The notes under the pieces are model-generated. The model ran no database searches. It was not told the origin of the DNA and saw only the letters and a program-made list of their open reading frames with translations. This document shows positions 7,315-16,463 of a DNA stretch of 64,000 nucleotides, piece after piece (the first letter of the stretch is position 1; every line of letters begins with the position of its first letter). The translations under genes were made by a program, and so were the position numbers. This DNA is from Hymenobacter persicinus (GTDB lineage: Bacteria > Bacteroidota > Bacteroidia > Cytophagales > Hymenobacteraceae): the NCBI RefSeq assembly GCF_004167665.1, contig NZ_SEWE01000020.1, positions 1 through 64,000 of the forward strand, given 5' to 3'.

Positions 7315-8877
7315 ATGCTGATAATACCCAGCAACTTGGATGTACATGCTCTCTTGGAGCAGTGTCATCCATATGAAATCAATGAGGTCGCCGTATTCAA
7401 TATTGACCACCTCATCTACATTCTGGACTTTCTCACCGCTGCCCCTCTGCGAAACAAAAAATTTGCAGAAAGGATAGTCGATGGGTATGTGCCCGTGGTT
7501 GCTCACTCCCTCCAACGGGTAGTTCCACGCTATAATGTCTACTTGGCTTACCTCAAAAGAGCAGGCATAATTGAGGTATACAAGAATGGAACGTTCCGAC
7601 CGGGCACTGTTAAGCAGCCAGGCAAAAGCAGGAAATATCGGTTCACGGAAGCATATCGCCAGCAGCCAATCCGATTCGTAGAGGTTACTACTAAAGCGTT
7701 TAAAAAGCGCATGAGCGCCTTACATAGTAAAGAGTGGTGTAGCCCTCGGCACCGTGATTACCAGCACTTGTTGAAGTACCTGGTGCCTGATGGTCTCTTA
7801 CGAATAGACGCCGCCGCTCGGCAGTGGAATCAAGAACGTCTAGGCCTGATACAGCTGTACCCCGAATTGCGTAAAGTCAAAAAAAGCAGCAACTCGTCCT
7901 ATCAACGCGTTGATGCCTACGTTGACCCAATTGAGCAATATAACCACGCGGAATACTGCATCGGACGCCTAGAGCATCAGGTGTGGGATGTAGTTATAGA
8001 TGATAAAGTCAACCGGCTTCACACCCCGCTTACCAACATGCCCAGCGGCCTACGTCACTTCCTCACCTACGACGGGGAGGCACTGGTATCACTGGACATC
8101 GCCAACAGTCAACCCTATCTGGCCACCCTGCTCCTACGCCCGGAATTTTACAAAGAGTCAGGAGGAGTGCTCCCACGCCTTTTTTTTGATAAGGAAGGAA
8201 CACAGATAAAACAGGAAAGGGAGAAACATCAAATGGATCAACCCTACATTATTCTACAAAATACAGGATTTAACCCTGATGCACAAGACATTAGAACCTT
8301 CAACACTCTCACCTCCGACGGGCTCTTGTACGAGTACTTGCAGGACAAGTTCAGAGCCCAGCTAGGGGAAGCCAACTGCGGAAGGGGGCAAGTAAAGGAA
8401 GCCATCTTTGAGGTCCTGTTTGCCAAGAACAGGTACACCTCTGAGCGGAAAAAGCTGTTCGAAAAGCTCTTCCCTTCGGTTTCCCAGATCTTTAGAATGC
8501 TCAAAGAGGAGGACCACACTATGTTGCCCCGCCTGCTCCAGATACTCGAATCTCATATTGTTTTGAGGAAGGTCTGCGGAGTTATTGCTAAAAAGTATCC
8601 CAAGGCACCGCTGCTTACTATCCACGACAGCATCGTTACTACCCTTCGTTATGAGGAGCGGGTAGAAACCATCATGAAGGAAGAGCTTGAGAGACTCGTT
8701 GGTTTGGCGCCAACGATTAAGCGGGAATGCTGGCAGGCGGCCAATGCAGAGACTATTTTAGAGAAGATGCGAAAGACAGTAGAGTTGCCAAACCCAGAGG
8801 TGAGTAAGCCGGAACTACGAACTGATTCTCTGAAAAAGCCGATCGTATTGACTTCCTGCGTCAGTGAAGTGGTATAA
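7315..8877 (+). CDS. Putative element replicase with family-A polymerase-like motifs
   Basis: A 521-aa protein that I do not know by name, but whose second half follows the palm motifs of family-A DNA polymerases and T7-type RNA polymerases. In order: R234-LHTPLTNMP (compare GRLSS..PNLQNIP), motif A D261 in LVSLDIANSQPYL, motif B R357-x3-K361-x3-F365-x3-F369 in GRGQVKEAIFEVLFA (compare RRSAKAINFGLIYG), and motif C H437-D438-S439 in LLTIHDSIVTT (compare QVHDE in Pol I, IHDSF in T7 RNA polymerase). No exonuclease domain is seen; the first 230 residues may bind the origin. It probably copies the excised element, as polymerase or primase. I use the ATG at 7315; the frame is open to a TTG at 7279. 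Confidence 0.6.
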   Translation: MLIIPSNLDVHALLEQCHPYEINEVAVFNIDHLIYILDFLTAAPLRNKKFAERIVDGYVPVVAHSLQRVVPRYNVYLAYLKRAGIIEVYKNGTFRPGTVKQPGKSRKYRFTEAYRQQPIRFVEVTTKAFKKRMSALHSKEWCSPRHRDYQHLLKYLVPDGLLRIDAAARQWNQERLGLIQLYPELRKVKKSSNSSYQRVDAYVDPIEQYNHAEYCIGRLEHQVWDVVIDDKVNRLHTPLTNMPSGLRHFLTYDGEALVSLDIANSQPYLATLLLRPEFYKESGGVLPRLFFDKEGTQIKQEREKHQMDQPYIILQNTGFNPDAQDIRTFNTLTSDGLLYEYLQDKFRAQLGEANCGRGQVKEAIFEVLFAKNRYTSERKKLFEKLFPSVSQIFRMLKEEDHTMLPRLLQILESHIVLRKVCGVIAKKYPKAPLLTIHDSIVTTLRYEERVETIMKEELERLVGLAPTIKRECWQAANAETILEKMRKTVELPNPEVSKPELRTDSLKKPIVLTSCVSEVV

Positions 8878-8901
8878 GTCGGAATGAGCGTTCTATTGCT
8901 T

Positions 8902-8937
8902 GGTAAAAGACTGACTCGTTTAAGTCAGTCTTTTACC
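8902..8937. terminator. Terminator hairpin after the polymerase-like gene
   Basis: Perfect 15-bp stem, GGTAAAAGACTGACT and its inverse complement, with a six-base loop (CGTTTA). It follows the replicase-like gene by 25 bp. The remaining intergenic stretch to 9230 shows no gene or clear motif. Confidence 0.7.
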
Positions 8938-9230
8938 TCGTTCTGGACCTGAAAACTGAGAAGAAAAGCCCATACAGTGAAGATTGTATTGACAATTACC
9001 GTAGCAAGCGGAAAGAGCTAATACGGGCTCCCAACGCATTTTCCGGGCATAAAATAGAGCCAAAGTGTTATCCTTTCATACTACTGAACCTTTGGACTGT
9101 AGCTGTTCCGACTAAGCGCGCAGCTCACTGTTTTTCCCACCGACAACCTCGGCGAGACCGAACCCATACGTAAGCCCCACCCTGCTTCTCCGAACAGCCT
9201 AAAGCAACTCAATGAGCTGCCGAGTAATGA

Positions 9231-9324
9231 AAAAAGACCTACCCGATCTGATAATTTCGTTTCCTTTTGCCTTCGCCCACCCCCTAGTATTCATCAGCTA
9301 CTCCGCACCGGCAAATGCTTCTTA
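9231..9324 (-). repeat. Conserved 3'-untranslated/terminator repeat, copy 1
   Basis: About 75-90 bp resembling 26218-26312 at roughly 80% identity by eye. On the minus strand it reads ...GGAGTAGCTGATGAA..., then a short hairpin (AGATC/GGTCT) and a T6 run, so it ends the two-component operon. The hairpin is kept in the other copy although its bases differ. A weaker partial copy may lie at 25014-25046. Confidence 0.6.
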
Positions 9325-9402
9325 GTTCATAGGGTAAGCAGGAAACAAAGCCCTGAAGCGCCTTCTTGGGAGTACAGAAGAAGATGAAACAAGTGACATA
9401 GC

Positions 9403-10677
9403 TCACGCAAATTGGACGCGCAGGGTGTGGCGGCCATCGACTTCTGTAAATGCATACTGAATCTTGAAGCCGTAGTACCGGCAGATGTGCTGGGCAATGC
9501 TCAGCCCCAGGCCGGGGGAATCGGACGCCAGGTTGTGTTTCTGAAAACGCTCAAAAAACCGCGCTGGATCACCCGTGGGCGCTGGCCCAGTATTGCTGAT
9601 GGCCAATGATTTTGCCTGCAGGAACACCTCGACTTGTCCGCCGGGGTAGTTGTGGCGGATGGCATTATGCAGCAGGTTCTGGAGCAGCGAATCGGCCAGA
9701 CCGGGGTGCATCGTGCGCAGGGGCAGCGGCGGTTCGGTGTGCATCGTAAGCGTCACCTGACGAGCTGCCAACAGGGGTTCCAGCATGGCGGCCCGCTCGC
9801 GTAGCACTTCCTCCAGCTGCAAGGGTACGGCCTGGGTCGGCACAAACTGGTGGTTTTCCAGGCGCGTGAGAAGCGTCAGAGACTGATGCAGGCGCGAGAG
9901 ACGCAGGGTGGCCCGCAACGTTTCGCCTACTAGGTTGGCCGTGCCTTCGTCTTGCATCAGCGTCGGTGCCTGCAGCAGCTGCTCCAGCTTGGCCTGAATG
10001 ATGGCCAGGGGCGTTTGGGTTTCGTGAGCCGCGTTTTCGGTAAACTGCCGCAGGCTCTCGTAATCCAGTACCAGGCGCTCACTCAGGCTGTTGAGCGCCT
10101 GGTTCAGGGCCGCAAACTCTTCAATGGCGGGAGTGGGCAGGTTCAAGGGCTGATGGCGCTGCAGGTCGTAGGCCCTTAGCGCAGCTAGGGTGCGCTGAAA
10201 CGGGGACCAGATGCGGCCGGCCAGCCAGCGGTTCAGGCCCACCACGCCCAGCAGCAGCAGCGCCAGCACGCCCACCATCACGCCCAGCACCACGGCCAGC
10301 ACGTCCTCGGTTTCGACGAGTGACTTGCGCAGCGTCAGCCACTGAGGCGCACTGACCGCCCTTGCCGGTTGCAGCCGGAAGGTAAGCTGGCGGTAGGGCA
10401 CCATTTCCCGCTCCACCGTATCCAACAGCAGCGTGTCAGAGAATCCTAGAGGCAGAGGCTGCTGGCTGTACTCCAGGTTGTCGGTGAATGCGGCCGCGGG
10501 CAGTGGTAGGCCACTAGCTACCAGGTTCTGGATGTGCAGCTGGCGATTGTACAGCAATTCTTCCACCTCGTTGCGCAACGCCCAGCCAAAGCCCACATAC
10601 AGCAGGGCGCTGGCCAGGGCGAACAGGCCGGCCGTGAGCAGCAGGTAATAGCGGGTAGTAGCGGTCAGCAGCTTCAT
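9403..10677 (-). CDS. Sensor histidine kinase (CusS/HAMP-type)
   Basis: A 424-aa membrane kinase that would phosphorylate the adjacent response regulator. TM1 spans about residues 9-31, a periplasmic sensor part about 35-125, and TM2 about 127-149, then a HAMP-like linker. The phospho-acceptor is His218 in AAHETQTPLA; N-box LLQNLLHNAIRHN, F-box FFERF and G2 box GLGLSIAQH are present. The G1 box reads ISNTG, with Asn where Asp is usual, a variant I associate with Bacteroidota kinases. Its gene follows the regulator by 27 bp on the same strand. Position suggests control of the neighbouring RND metal efflux genes. Confidence 0.9.
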   Translation of the reverse strand: MKLLTATTRYYLLLTAGLFALASALLYVGFGWALRNEVEELLYNRQLHIQNLVASGLPLPAAAFTDNLEYSQQPLPLGFSDTLLLDTVEREMVPYRQLTFRLQPARAVSAPQWLTLRKSLVETEDVLAVVLGVMVGVLALLLLGVVGLNRWLAGRIWSPFQRTLAALRAYDLQRHQPLNLPTPAIEEFAALNQALNSLSERLVLDYESLRQFTENAAHETQTPLAIIQAKLEQLLQAPTLMQDEGTANLVGETLRATLRLSRLHQSLTLLTRLENHQFVPTQAVPLQLEEVLRERAAMLEPLLAARQVTLTMHTEPPLPLRTMHPGLADSLLQNLLHNAIRHNYPGGQVEVFLQAKSLAISNTGPAPTGDPARFFERFQKHNLASDSPGLGLSIAQHICRYYGFKIQYAFTEVDGRHTLRVQFA

Positions 10678-10704
10678 AGAAGTAGGGAAGAAAAGCAGAC
10701 TAGC

Positions 10705-11382
10705 CTACTCTTTCAACAGCTTGTAGCCTACACCGTAGAGCGTCTGGATGTACTCGTCGGCACCTTTTTCCTGCAGCTTGCGGCGCAGGTTTTTCATGTG
10801 GGTGTAGATGAAGTCGAAGGAGTCGGCAGTATCCACTGCGTCGCCGCAGAGGTGCTCCGCTACGGCTTCCTTAGTCAGTACCCGGCCGGGATTAGCCAGG
10901 AAGTACAGAAGCAGATCGTACTCCTTGCGGGTCAGGTTCAGGGGCTCCCCACGCACGTGGGCTTCACTTAGATCGGGCCACACCAGCAGGTCGCGGAACA
11001 CAATGTGATGGTGGCCGTTGAACTGCCGGCGACGCAGCAACGCCCGCAGGCGGGCATTCAGCTCGGACAGATGGAAGGGCTTGGTCAGGTAATCGTCGGC
11101 ACCCAGGTCCAGCCCCTGCACCCGGTCGTCGAGGCCGTCGCGGGCGGTGAGGATGAGCACGCCGGCTGCGGAGCCGTCGGACTTGAGCGTGCGCACTAGA
11201 TCCAGCCCATCTCCGTCGGGAAGGGTCAGATCAATCAGTACGCAGTCATACTGGTAGAGCTTGATTTTTTCGTAAGCCTGCTCGAAGCTGACAGCTACTT
11301 CCACCAGGTAGCCGTTTTCGCGCAGGGCCTCTACCAGCGTCTGGCGCAGGGCCTCCTCATCTTCTACCAGTAACAGTTTCAT
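10705..11382 (-). CDS. OmpR/CusR-type response regulator
   Basis: A 225-aa two-domain regulator. The receiver domain holds the acidic pair ED near residue 8, phospho-acceptor Asp51 in CVLIDLTLPDGDG, and Lys101 in YLTKPFH. The C-terminal winged helix (about 127-225) shows LTRKEYDLLLYFLANPGRVLTKEAV and ends in YIQTLYGVGYKL, as in the OmpR family. I start at MKLLLVEDE; an upstream in-frame Met would add nine unlikely residues. First gene of a two-gene operon with the kinase. Candidate target: the CTTTAAC direct repeats at 17919-17936 ahead of the efflux operon. Confidence 0.92.
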   Translation of the reverse strand: MKLLLVEDEEALRQTLVEALRENGYLVEVAVSFEQAYEKIKLYQYDCVLIDLTLPDGDGLDLVRTLKSDGSAAGVLILTARDGLDDRVQGLDLGADDYLTKPFHLSELNARLRALLRRRQFNGHHHIVFRDLLVWPDLSEAHVRGEPLNLTRKEYDLLLYFLANPGRVLTKEAVAEHLCGDAVDTADSFDFIYTHMKNLRRKLQEKGADEYIQTLYGVGYKLLKE

Positions 11383-11497
11383 ACGGGCACATTCAGGATA
11401 GAAGATCAAAAATGCTACTAGATTCTGTGGGATTTCTGAATGGCAGCTTAATGCTTGGGCCCAAACCAGCGGTCGGGACTGCGGTGCTTTTCCTGAT

Positions 11498-11914
11498 TCA
11501 CTTCCAGATGAGTACCAGTGTGCCGGCGACTATAAGGCTTGCGCCCACGCCGGTCTGCCAAGTGAGCCGCTCACCCAGAAATGCTACGGATAAGCCAATG
11601 GCCAGCGCCACGCTGAGCTTATCGACCGGGGCCACCTGCGAAACCGTGCCCATCTGCAGGGCTTTGAAGTAGCAGAGCCACGACAAGCCCGTCGCCAGCC
11701 CCGACAAGCCCAAAAACAGCAGGTTGGTGCGCGTAAGGGCCGTTATTCCGCTGAGCCCGCCGCGGACGTAGACAATGGCCCAGGCCAGCACCAGAATTAC
11801 CACGGTGCGGATGGCCGTTGCCAGGTTAGAGTCGACGCCGCGGATACCGACTTTGGCCAGCACGGCCGTCAAGGCCGCAAACAACGCGGAGAGCAAGGCA
11901 TATAACCACCACAT
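11498..11914 (-). CDS. EamA-family (DMT) small transporter
   Basis: A 138-aa membrane protein starting MWWLYALLSALFAALTAVLA, with four to five hydrophobic helices, a single EamA unit (most EamA proteins have two). The sequence LATAIRTVVI...CYFKALQMGTVSQVAPVDKLSV...FLGERLT matches the family well. Half-size members act as dimers. The substrate is unknown; the position between the two-component system and the RND operon suggests metal or metabolite export. I prefer the ATG at 11914; the frame extends eight codons further. Confidence 0.82.
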   Translation of the reverse strand: MWWLYALLSALFAALTAVLAKVGIRGVDSNLATAIRTVVILVLAWAIVYVRGGLSGITALTRTNLLFLGLSGLATGLSWLCYFKALQMGTVSQVAPVDKLSVALAIGLSVAFLGERLTWQTGVGASLIVAGTLVLIWK

Positions 11915-12031
11915 GACCGAAGACAAGTAGATGAGCAAGGTAAAACCGACTGGGCGATTTCTGCCTATTGGTTCGCCAGAAAGCGCGTTTGCCGTTAGTT
12001 GCTGCGGGCAGAAGGGTGCCGGCAGCCTCTG

Positions 12032-15000
12032 CTACGAAACGGTGGGTTCGGCCGTTGCTGACTCCGCGCCCTGTTTGCGCCCGAAGGCCCAGTACAGCGC
12101 CGGCATGCCCAGTAAATTGAGCACCGTCGAGGTAATGACGCCGCCCAGAATGACCACTGACATCGGGTGCTCAATCTCGGAGCCCGGCTCGTTACCGGCC
12201 ACGATGATGGGCAGCAGGGCTAGCACCGAGGTCAGGGCCGTCATGATGATGGGCGACACCCGCTCCAGAGAGCCGCGGATGATGAGGTCCTTGCCGAAGG
12301 GCATGCCTTCCTCCACCTCCAGGTGGCGGTAGTGGCTCACGAGCATGATGCTGTTGCGGGCCGCCACGCCCAGCACTGTGATAAAGCCCACGATGGAGCC
12401 CAAGGACAGTACGCCGCCCGTTAGAAACGCCGCCAGCAGGCAGCCCGACACGGCAAAAAACAGGCTCAGCAGCCCCAACGTGGCCAGACGTAGCGTGCCG
12501 AAGTCGGTGTAGAGCACCAGGAAGATGCCGATAAGCGAGAGACCGACCAGCAGTAGCATTCGATTTTGCGAGGCCTGGCGCTCGGCGTACTCACCCAGGA
12601 TTTCGGGGTGGTAGCCGGGTTCGAAGACCACGCCGTCGACTTGGGCTTGCACGTCGCGGGCCACGGAGCCTAGGTCTCGGCCCCGCACGTTCAGCGTCAC
12701 ATCGATGCGGCGGGAGGATGCTTCACGGGTGATTTCGTTGGGCGTGGGTACGATGAGCACATCGGCCACCTCGCGCAAAGGTACCGAGCCGCCGCCGGGC
12801 AGGCCGATGAGCAGGTCGCGCACGGCCCCGAAGTCGGCGCGCACGGCGGGCTGCCCCCACACGGCCACGTCGAAGATCTTCTGCTCCTGGTAGATTTCGC
12901 CCACCTTGCGGCCCTTCACCAGGGTGCTGATGGCTTGGAGCACGGTGCCGGGGTTCAGGCCGAAGCGGGCCGCGGCTTCGGGCTTGATCTTCACCTGAAT
13001 CTGGGGCACCAGCGTCTGCTGCTGTACTTTCAGATCTACCACACCGTCCACGCCTTCAAGCTTACCTCCTACTTCCTTGGCCTTAGTGTAAAGTTGGTCG
13101 AGGTCGGGACCGAAGATGCGCACCACGATAGTGGCCGAGGTGCCGGTCAGCACCTCCTTGATTCGCTCCCGCAGGTAAGTTAGCAAGTCGCGGTAGAGGC
13201 CGGGGTAGCCGTCTACCACGGTCTGGATTTTGGCCACGGTCTGCTCGTAGTTCACTTTGGGGTCGACGGAAATCCAGAGCTCGGTGAAGTTGGGGCCAAC
13301 CACCTCATCGGCTACCTCGGCCCGGCCGATGTGGGCCCCGAAGTTGCGGACCCCGGGAATGGCACGCAGCTCCTTGCTGGCCCGCACCGTGATGCGCGAC
13401 ATGGCCTGCAGCGAGGTGCCGGGCTTCTCCACCCAGTGCATCAGAAAGTCGTACTCTTTGAAGTTGGGCAGAAACTCCTGGCCGAAAAACGGCAGCGTGA
13501 GCATCGAGAACACCGCGGCGGCTGTCAATGACCAAGCCACGCGCTTGGGCCGGGCCAGCAAACCGGGTAGCATCCGAGCATAGTGGCGCTTCAGCCAGGC
13601 CACCACCGGCGAGTCCTTGGATTCCTTGGCTGCCGCCTTGGGCAGCAGGATCAAGGCTAAGGCCGGCGTGAGCGTCAGGGCCACGAACAGGGAGGCCAGA
13701 ATGGCCAGCACGTAGGAAAATGCCAACGGCTGGAAAAACGCCCCCGACAGGCCCGGCAGCAAGAAGATGGGCAGCAGCACCAGCGCCACGATAACCGAGC
13801 CGTAAATCACGGCCGAGCGGACTTCCATGCTGGCCTCATAGACCACCGCAAACGCCGATTTAGGCGAGCCGGCCTCGTGGTTGAGCCGCAGCCGGCGCAT
13901 GATGTTCTCCACGTCGATAATGGCATCGTCGACCACTTCCCCCAGAGCAATGATAAGGCCGGCCAGCACCATTGTATCAATGGTTTTGCCGGAGTAGCGC
14001 AGGGCTAGCGCCGCCGCAATCAGCGACGTGGGCAGGGCCAGGGCGCTGATCAGGGCCGTGCGCCACTCGTAGAGGAAGAACAGCAGTACCAGCACCACCA
14101 ACACGCAGCCGATGAGCAACGACTTATTCAGGTTGCTGAGCGACATCTCGATAAAGGTGGCGGGGCGGAAGATGGTCGAGTCGATTTCCAGCCCTTTCAG
14201 CCCCGGCCGCATGGCATTCAGCGCCGCTTCCACCTGCCGGGTCACGTCCAGGGTATTCGCGCCGGGCTGCTTTTCCACGATGAGCAGCAGTCCCGGACCG
14301 TCGTTAATCACCGCGTCGCCGATGGGGGCCGGGAAGCCCTCGACTACCTGCGCTACCTCGCCCAGCTTCAAACTCACGCCATTGCGGAAGGTGACGGGCA
14401 TCTGGGCTAGGTCGGCGGCCGACTGGATGGCCGAGCTTTGCGACACGGCCAGCCGTTGATTAGGCGAGTCGATAAAGCCCCCGCCGGCCAGCGTCGTGGC
14501 GTCGGCAGCGGCCTTTTCCACCTCGGCCAGCGTCAGGCCCAGGTTGCGCAGCTGCTCGGGGTTGACTAACACCTGCAATTGCCGGTCGCGCTGGCCCCAG
14601 ATAGCCACGTTGGCCACGCCGGGCACGGCCATCAGGCGGGGGCGGATGCTCCAGCGGGCCAGCGTCGTCATTTCCACCTGCGTGAGGCTATCCGAGGAAA
14701 CACCGATTTTCAACACCCGGCTCGTCGACGACAGCGGGGAGAGCATCACCGGGGGCCGGGCCACGCCGGGCAGGGTGGGCGCCACCCGCGCCAGCCGCTC
14801 CTGCACGGCCTGGCGGGCGTTGTTGATGTCGATGCCCTGGGGAAAGTAGAGCACCACCGACGAGAGCCCCAACACCGACTTGGACCGGATTTTCTTCACG
14901 TCGGGCGTGCCGTTCAGCGCATTTTCCAGGGGTACGCTCACCAAGGCTTCCACCTCGGCTGTACTCAGGCCGGGGGCTTCCGTTTGCACTTCTACGTAGG

Positions 15001-15130
15001 GCGGGGCAAACTCGGGAAACACGTCCAGCGGGGTATTGCGCACTACCTGCAGGCCCGCAACCAGCAGTACCCCAAACAGCACCACGACCACCAGCCGCAG
15101 CCGCAGGGCCGATTCTATAATCCACTTCAT
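12032..15130 (-). CDS. RND heavy-metal efflux pump, inner-membrane subunit (CusA/CzcA-like)
   Basis: A 1032-aa proton-driven RND transporter, full length. It has TM1 at the N-terminus ([20 protein letters not shown]), two large periplasmic loops, and the central helix block. TM4 carries [15 protein letters not shown], the acidic proton-relay motif of the heavy-metal subgroup. The final part ([18 protein letters not shown]...[18 protein letters not shown]-type segment) is typical of CzcA/CusA. It pairs with the adaptor and outer-membrane genes 5' of it (order C-B-A in transcription). Whether it moves Cu/Ag or Co/Zn/Cd cannot be read from these motifs. Confidence 0.9.
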   Translation of the reverse strand: MKWIIESALRLRLVVVVLFGVLLVAGLQVVRNTPLDVFPEFAPPYVEVQTEAPGLSTAEVEALVSVPLENALNGTPDVKKIRSKSVLGLSSVVLYFPQGIDINNARQAVQERLARVAPTLPGVARPPVMLSPLSSTSRVLKIGVSSDSLTQVEMTTLARWSIRPRLMAVPGVANVAIWGQRDRQLQVLVNPEQLRNLGLTLAEVEKAAADATTLAGGGFIDSPNQRLAVSQSSAIQSAADLAQMPVTFRNGVSLKLGEVAQVVEGFPAPIGDAVINDGPGLLLIVEKQPGANTLDVTRQVEAALNAMRPGLKGLEIDSTIFRPATFIEMSLSNLNKSLLIGCVLVVLVLLFFLYEWRTALISALALPTSLIAAALALRYSGKTIDTMVLAGLIIALGEVVDDAIIDVENIMRRLRLNHEAGSPKSAFAVVYEASMEVRSAVIYGSVIVALVLLPIFLLPGLSGAFFQPLAFSYVLAILASLFVALTLTPALALILLPKAAAKESKDSPVVAWLKRHYARMLPGLLARPKRVAWSLTAAAVFSMLTLPFFGQEFLPNFKEYDFLMHWVEKPGTSLQAMSRITVRASKELRAIPGVRNFGAHIGRAEVADEVVGPNFTELWISVDPKVNYEQTVAKIQTVVDGYPGLYRDLLTYLRERIKEVLTGTSATIVVRIFGPDLDQLYTKAKEVGGKLEGVDGVVDLKVQQQTLVPQIQVKIKPEAAARFGLNPGTVLQAISTLVKGRKVGEIYQEQKIFDVAVWGQPAVRADFGAVRDLLIGLPGGGSVPLREVADVLIVPTPNEITREASSRRIDVTLNVRGRDLGSVARDVQAQVDGVVFEPGYHPEILGEYAERQASQNRMLLLVGLSLIGIFLVLYTDFGTLRLATLGLLSLFFAVSGCLLAAFLTGGVLSLGSIVGFITVLGVAARNSIMLVSHYRHLEVEEGMPFGKDLIIRGSLERVSPIIMTALTSVLALLPIIVAGNEPGSEIEHPMSVVILGGVITSTVLNLLGMPALYWAFGRKQGAESATAEPTVS

Positions 15131-15138
15131 AAGGTCAA

Positions 15139-15231
15139 GAGTGAATGGTGGAATGAATCAATGGGCGAATAAATAGATAGCTCCACTGGAGCATTCACTC
15201 ATTCAACCATTTATTCATTCCCCCATTGATT
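15139..15231. repeat. Nested inverted repeats between the pump and adaptor genes
   Basis: An AT-rich spacer built from inverted words: GAGTGAATG (from 15139) pairs with CATTCACTC (15192-15200), and AATCAATGGG (15156-15165) pairs with CCCATTGATT (15222-15231). The RNA could fold into a large hairpin that tunes adaptor-to-pump expression. Similar word-like spacers occur at 38478-38558 and 62200-62270. Confidence 0.6.
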
Positions 15232-16441
15232 AGTGGCTGCCGCCAAATTCAGTTCCGAATAACTCCGCCGCGCCGTCGGTGACGACTTCGGCCCCGGCCT
15301 TTACGCCCCGGGAAATGACCACCTGGTCGCCCACTGTGCGCTGCACTTCCACCCGGTGCCGGGTGTACTGCTGGGGCGCAGTGTGCACGTACACCCATTG
15401 GCCGCCCGAGGCGTCGTAGAGCAGGGCGGCGGCCGGAATAGTCAGGGCCCGTGTGGTGGCGGACGTTGCGCCTGGGCCGCCTGCGGCGGAGTCGCCGCTA
15501 CCCAGGGCCACATCGACGGCGACCCGCTCCCCGGGGCGGAAGGCTTCGTCAGCGTTATCAATTTCATAGAAAACGTCGGCTGTGGCCGTGCCGGCGGTAC
15601 CGCCAATCGTAGGGGCGTCCACCGGCTTGGCTGGCCGGGCCGCACCGCCGTTCAGCGGCCGCACCGTCACGGTCTGGCCGGGGCTGAGGCGGCGCAAGTC
15701 CCCCACGAACAAGGGCACGCGCACCCACACCTTATTCAGGGCGGCTAGCTCCAGCAGCACGGTATTGGTCGTCACCACGGAACCTGGGGCCACGGTCACG
15801 CGCTGTACCACGCCGCTCAGAGGCGCTTTGATGGGCAAGGCCTGGCCGCCGCCCGTGTTGCCGCTCATAGCTCCCTGCCGGGCGCGGGCGTCGGCTAGGG
15901 CGCGCTGGGCCAGGGCCACGTCGGCGCGGGCATCGTCGCGGGCCCGCACGCTGCCGGCGCGGTCGGCCAGCAGGTCTTCGGCCCGGGCCAAGCGGGCCTG
16001 GGCCACCTGCAATTGGGTGCGGGCCTGGGCCGTGCCCTGGTCAAGGGTCAGCAGGTCGCGCTCCGGCGGCAGGGGGACCAGACTATAGAGCGTCTGGCCC
16101 TGGCGCACCCGCTGGCCGGCGGTGATTCCCGCACCGCCGCGCAGCGTGCCCTGCACGGGCGCCACGATGGTCACGGCCTGGCCCGGCACGGCCTGAATCT
16201 CACCGCCCACCTCGCGGGTGGCCTGCACGTTATCGGCTTTGATGACGGCCGTGCGGATGCCCAGGCGCTTCTCGGCCTCCGCCGTAATGGCCACGGTGGT
16301 CAGTTGCGATTCCTTGACCGGGTTTTTCACCTCCGAGGGGCTGACGGCCTTGGGTTTTTCCGCTTTGCCGCAGGCCACGCAGCTGAGCAGGCTGAGCAGC
16401 GCGAAGCGGCGGGAAACAACGAATACGTTCGATGCGGACAT
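15230..16441 (-). CDS. RND efflux periplasmic adaptor (CusB-like lipoprotein)
   Basis: A 403-aa membrane-fusion protein joining the RND pump to the outer-membrane channel. The N-terminus has a lipoprotein signal (LLSLLSCVACGKAE), Cys near residue 24 being the lipidated residue. Then come barrel-sandwich halves around a coiled-coil hairpin (about 135-190, rich in AQARTQLQVAQARLARAED), and a beta-barrel with LNKVWVRVPLFVGDLRRL, typical of CusB/CzcB. It sits between the outer-membrane and pump genes. Confidence 0.9.
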   Translation of the reverse strand: MSASNVFVVSRRFALLSLLSCVACGKAEKPKAVSPSEVKNPVKESQLTTVAITAEAEKRLGIRTAVIKADNVQATREVGGEIQAVPGQAVTIVAPVQGTLRGGAGITAGQRVRQGQTLYSLVPLPPERDLLTLDQGTAQARTQLQVAQARLARAEDLLADRAGSVRARDDARADVALAQRALADARARQGAMSGNTGGGQALPIKAPLSGVVQRVTVAPGSVVTTNTVLLELAALNKVWVRVPLFVGDLRRLSPGQTVTVRPLNGGAARPAKPVDAPTIGGTAGTATADVFYEIDNADEAFRPGERVAVDVALGSGDSAAGGPGATSATTRALTIPAAALLYDASGGQWVYVHTAPQQYTRHRVEVQRTVGDQVVISRGVKAGAEVVTDGAAELFGTEFGGSH

Positions 16442-16463
16442 AATCTATTGGTCTGAAAAAGAG

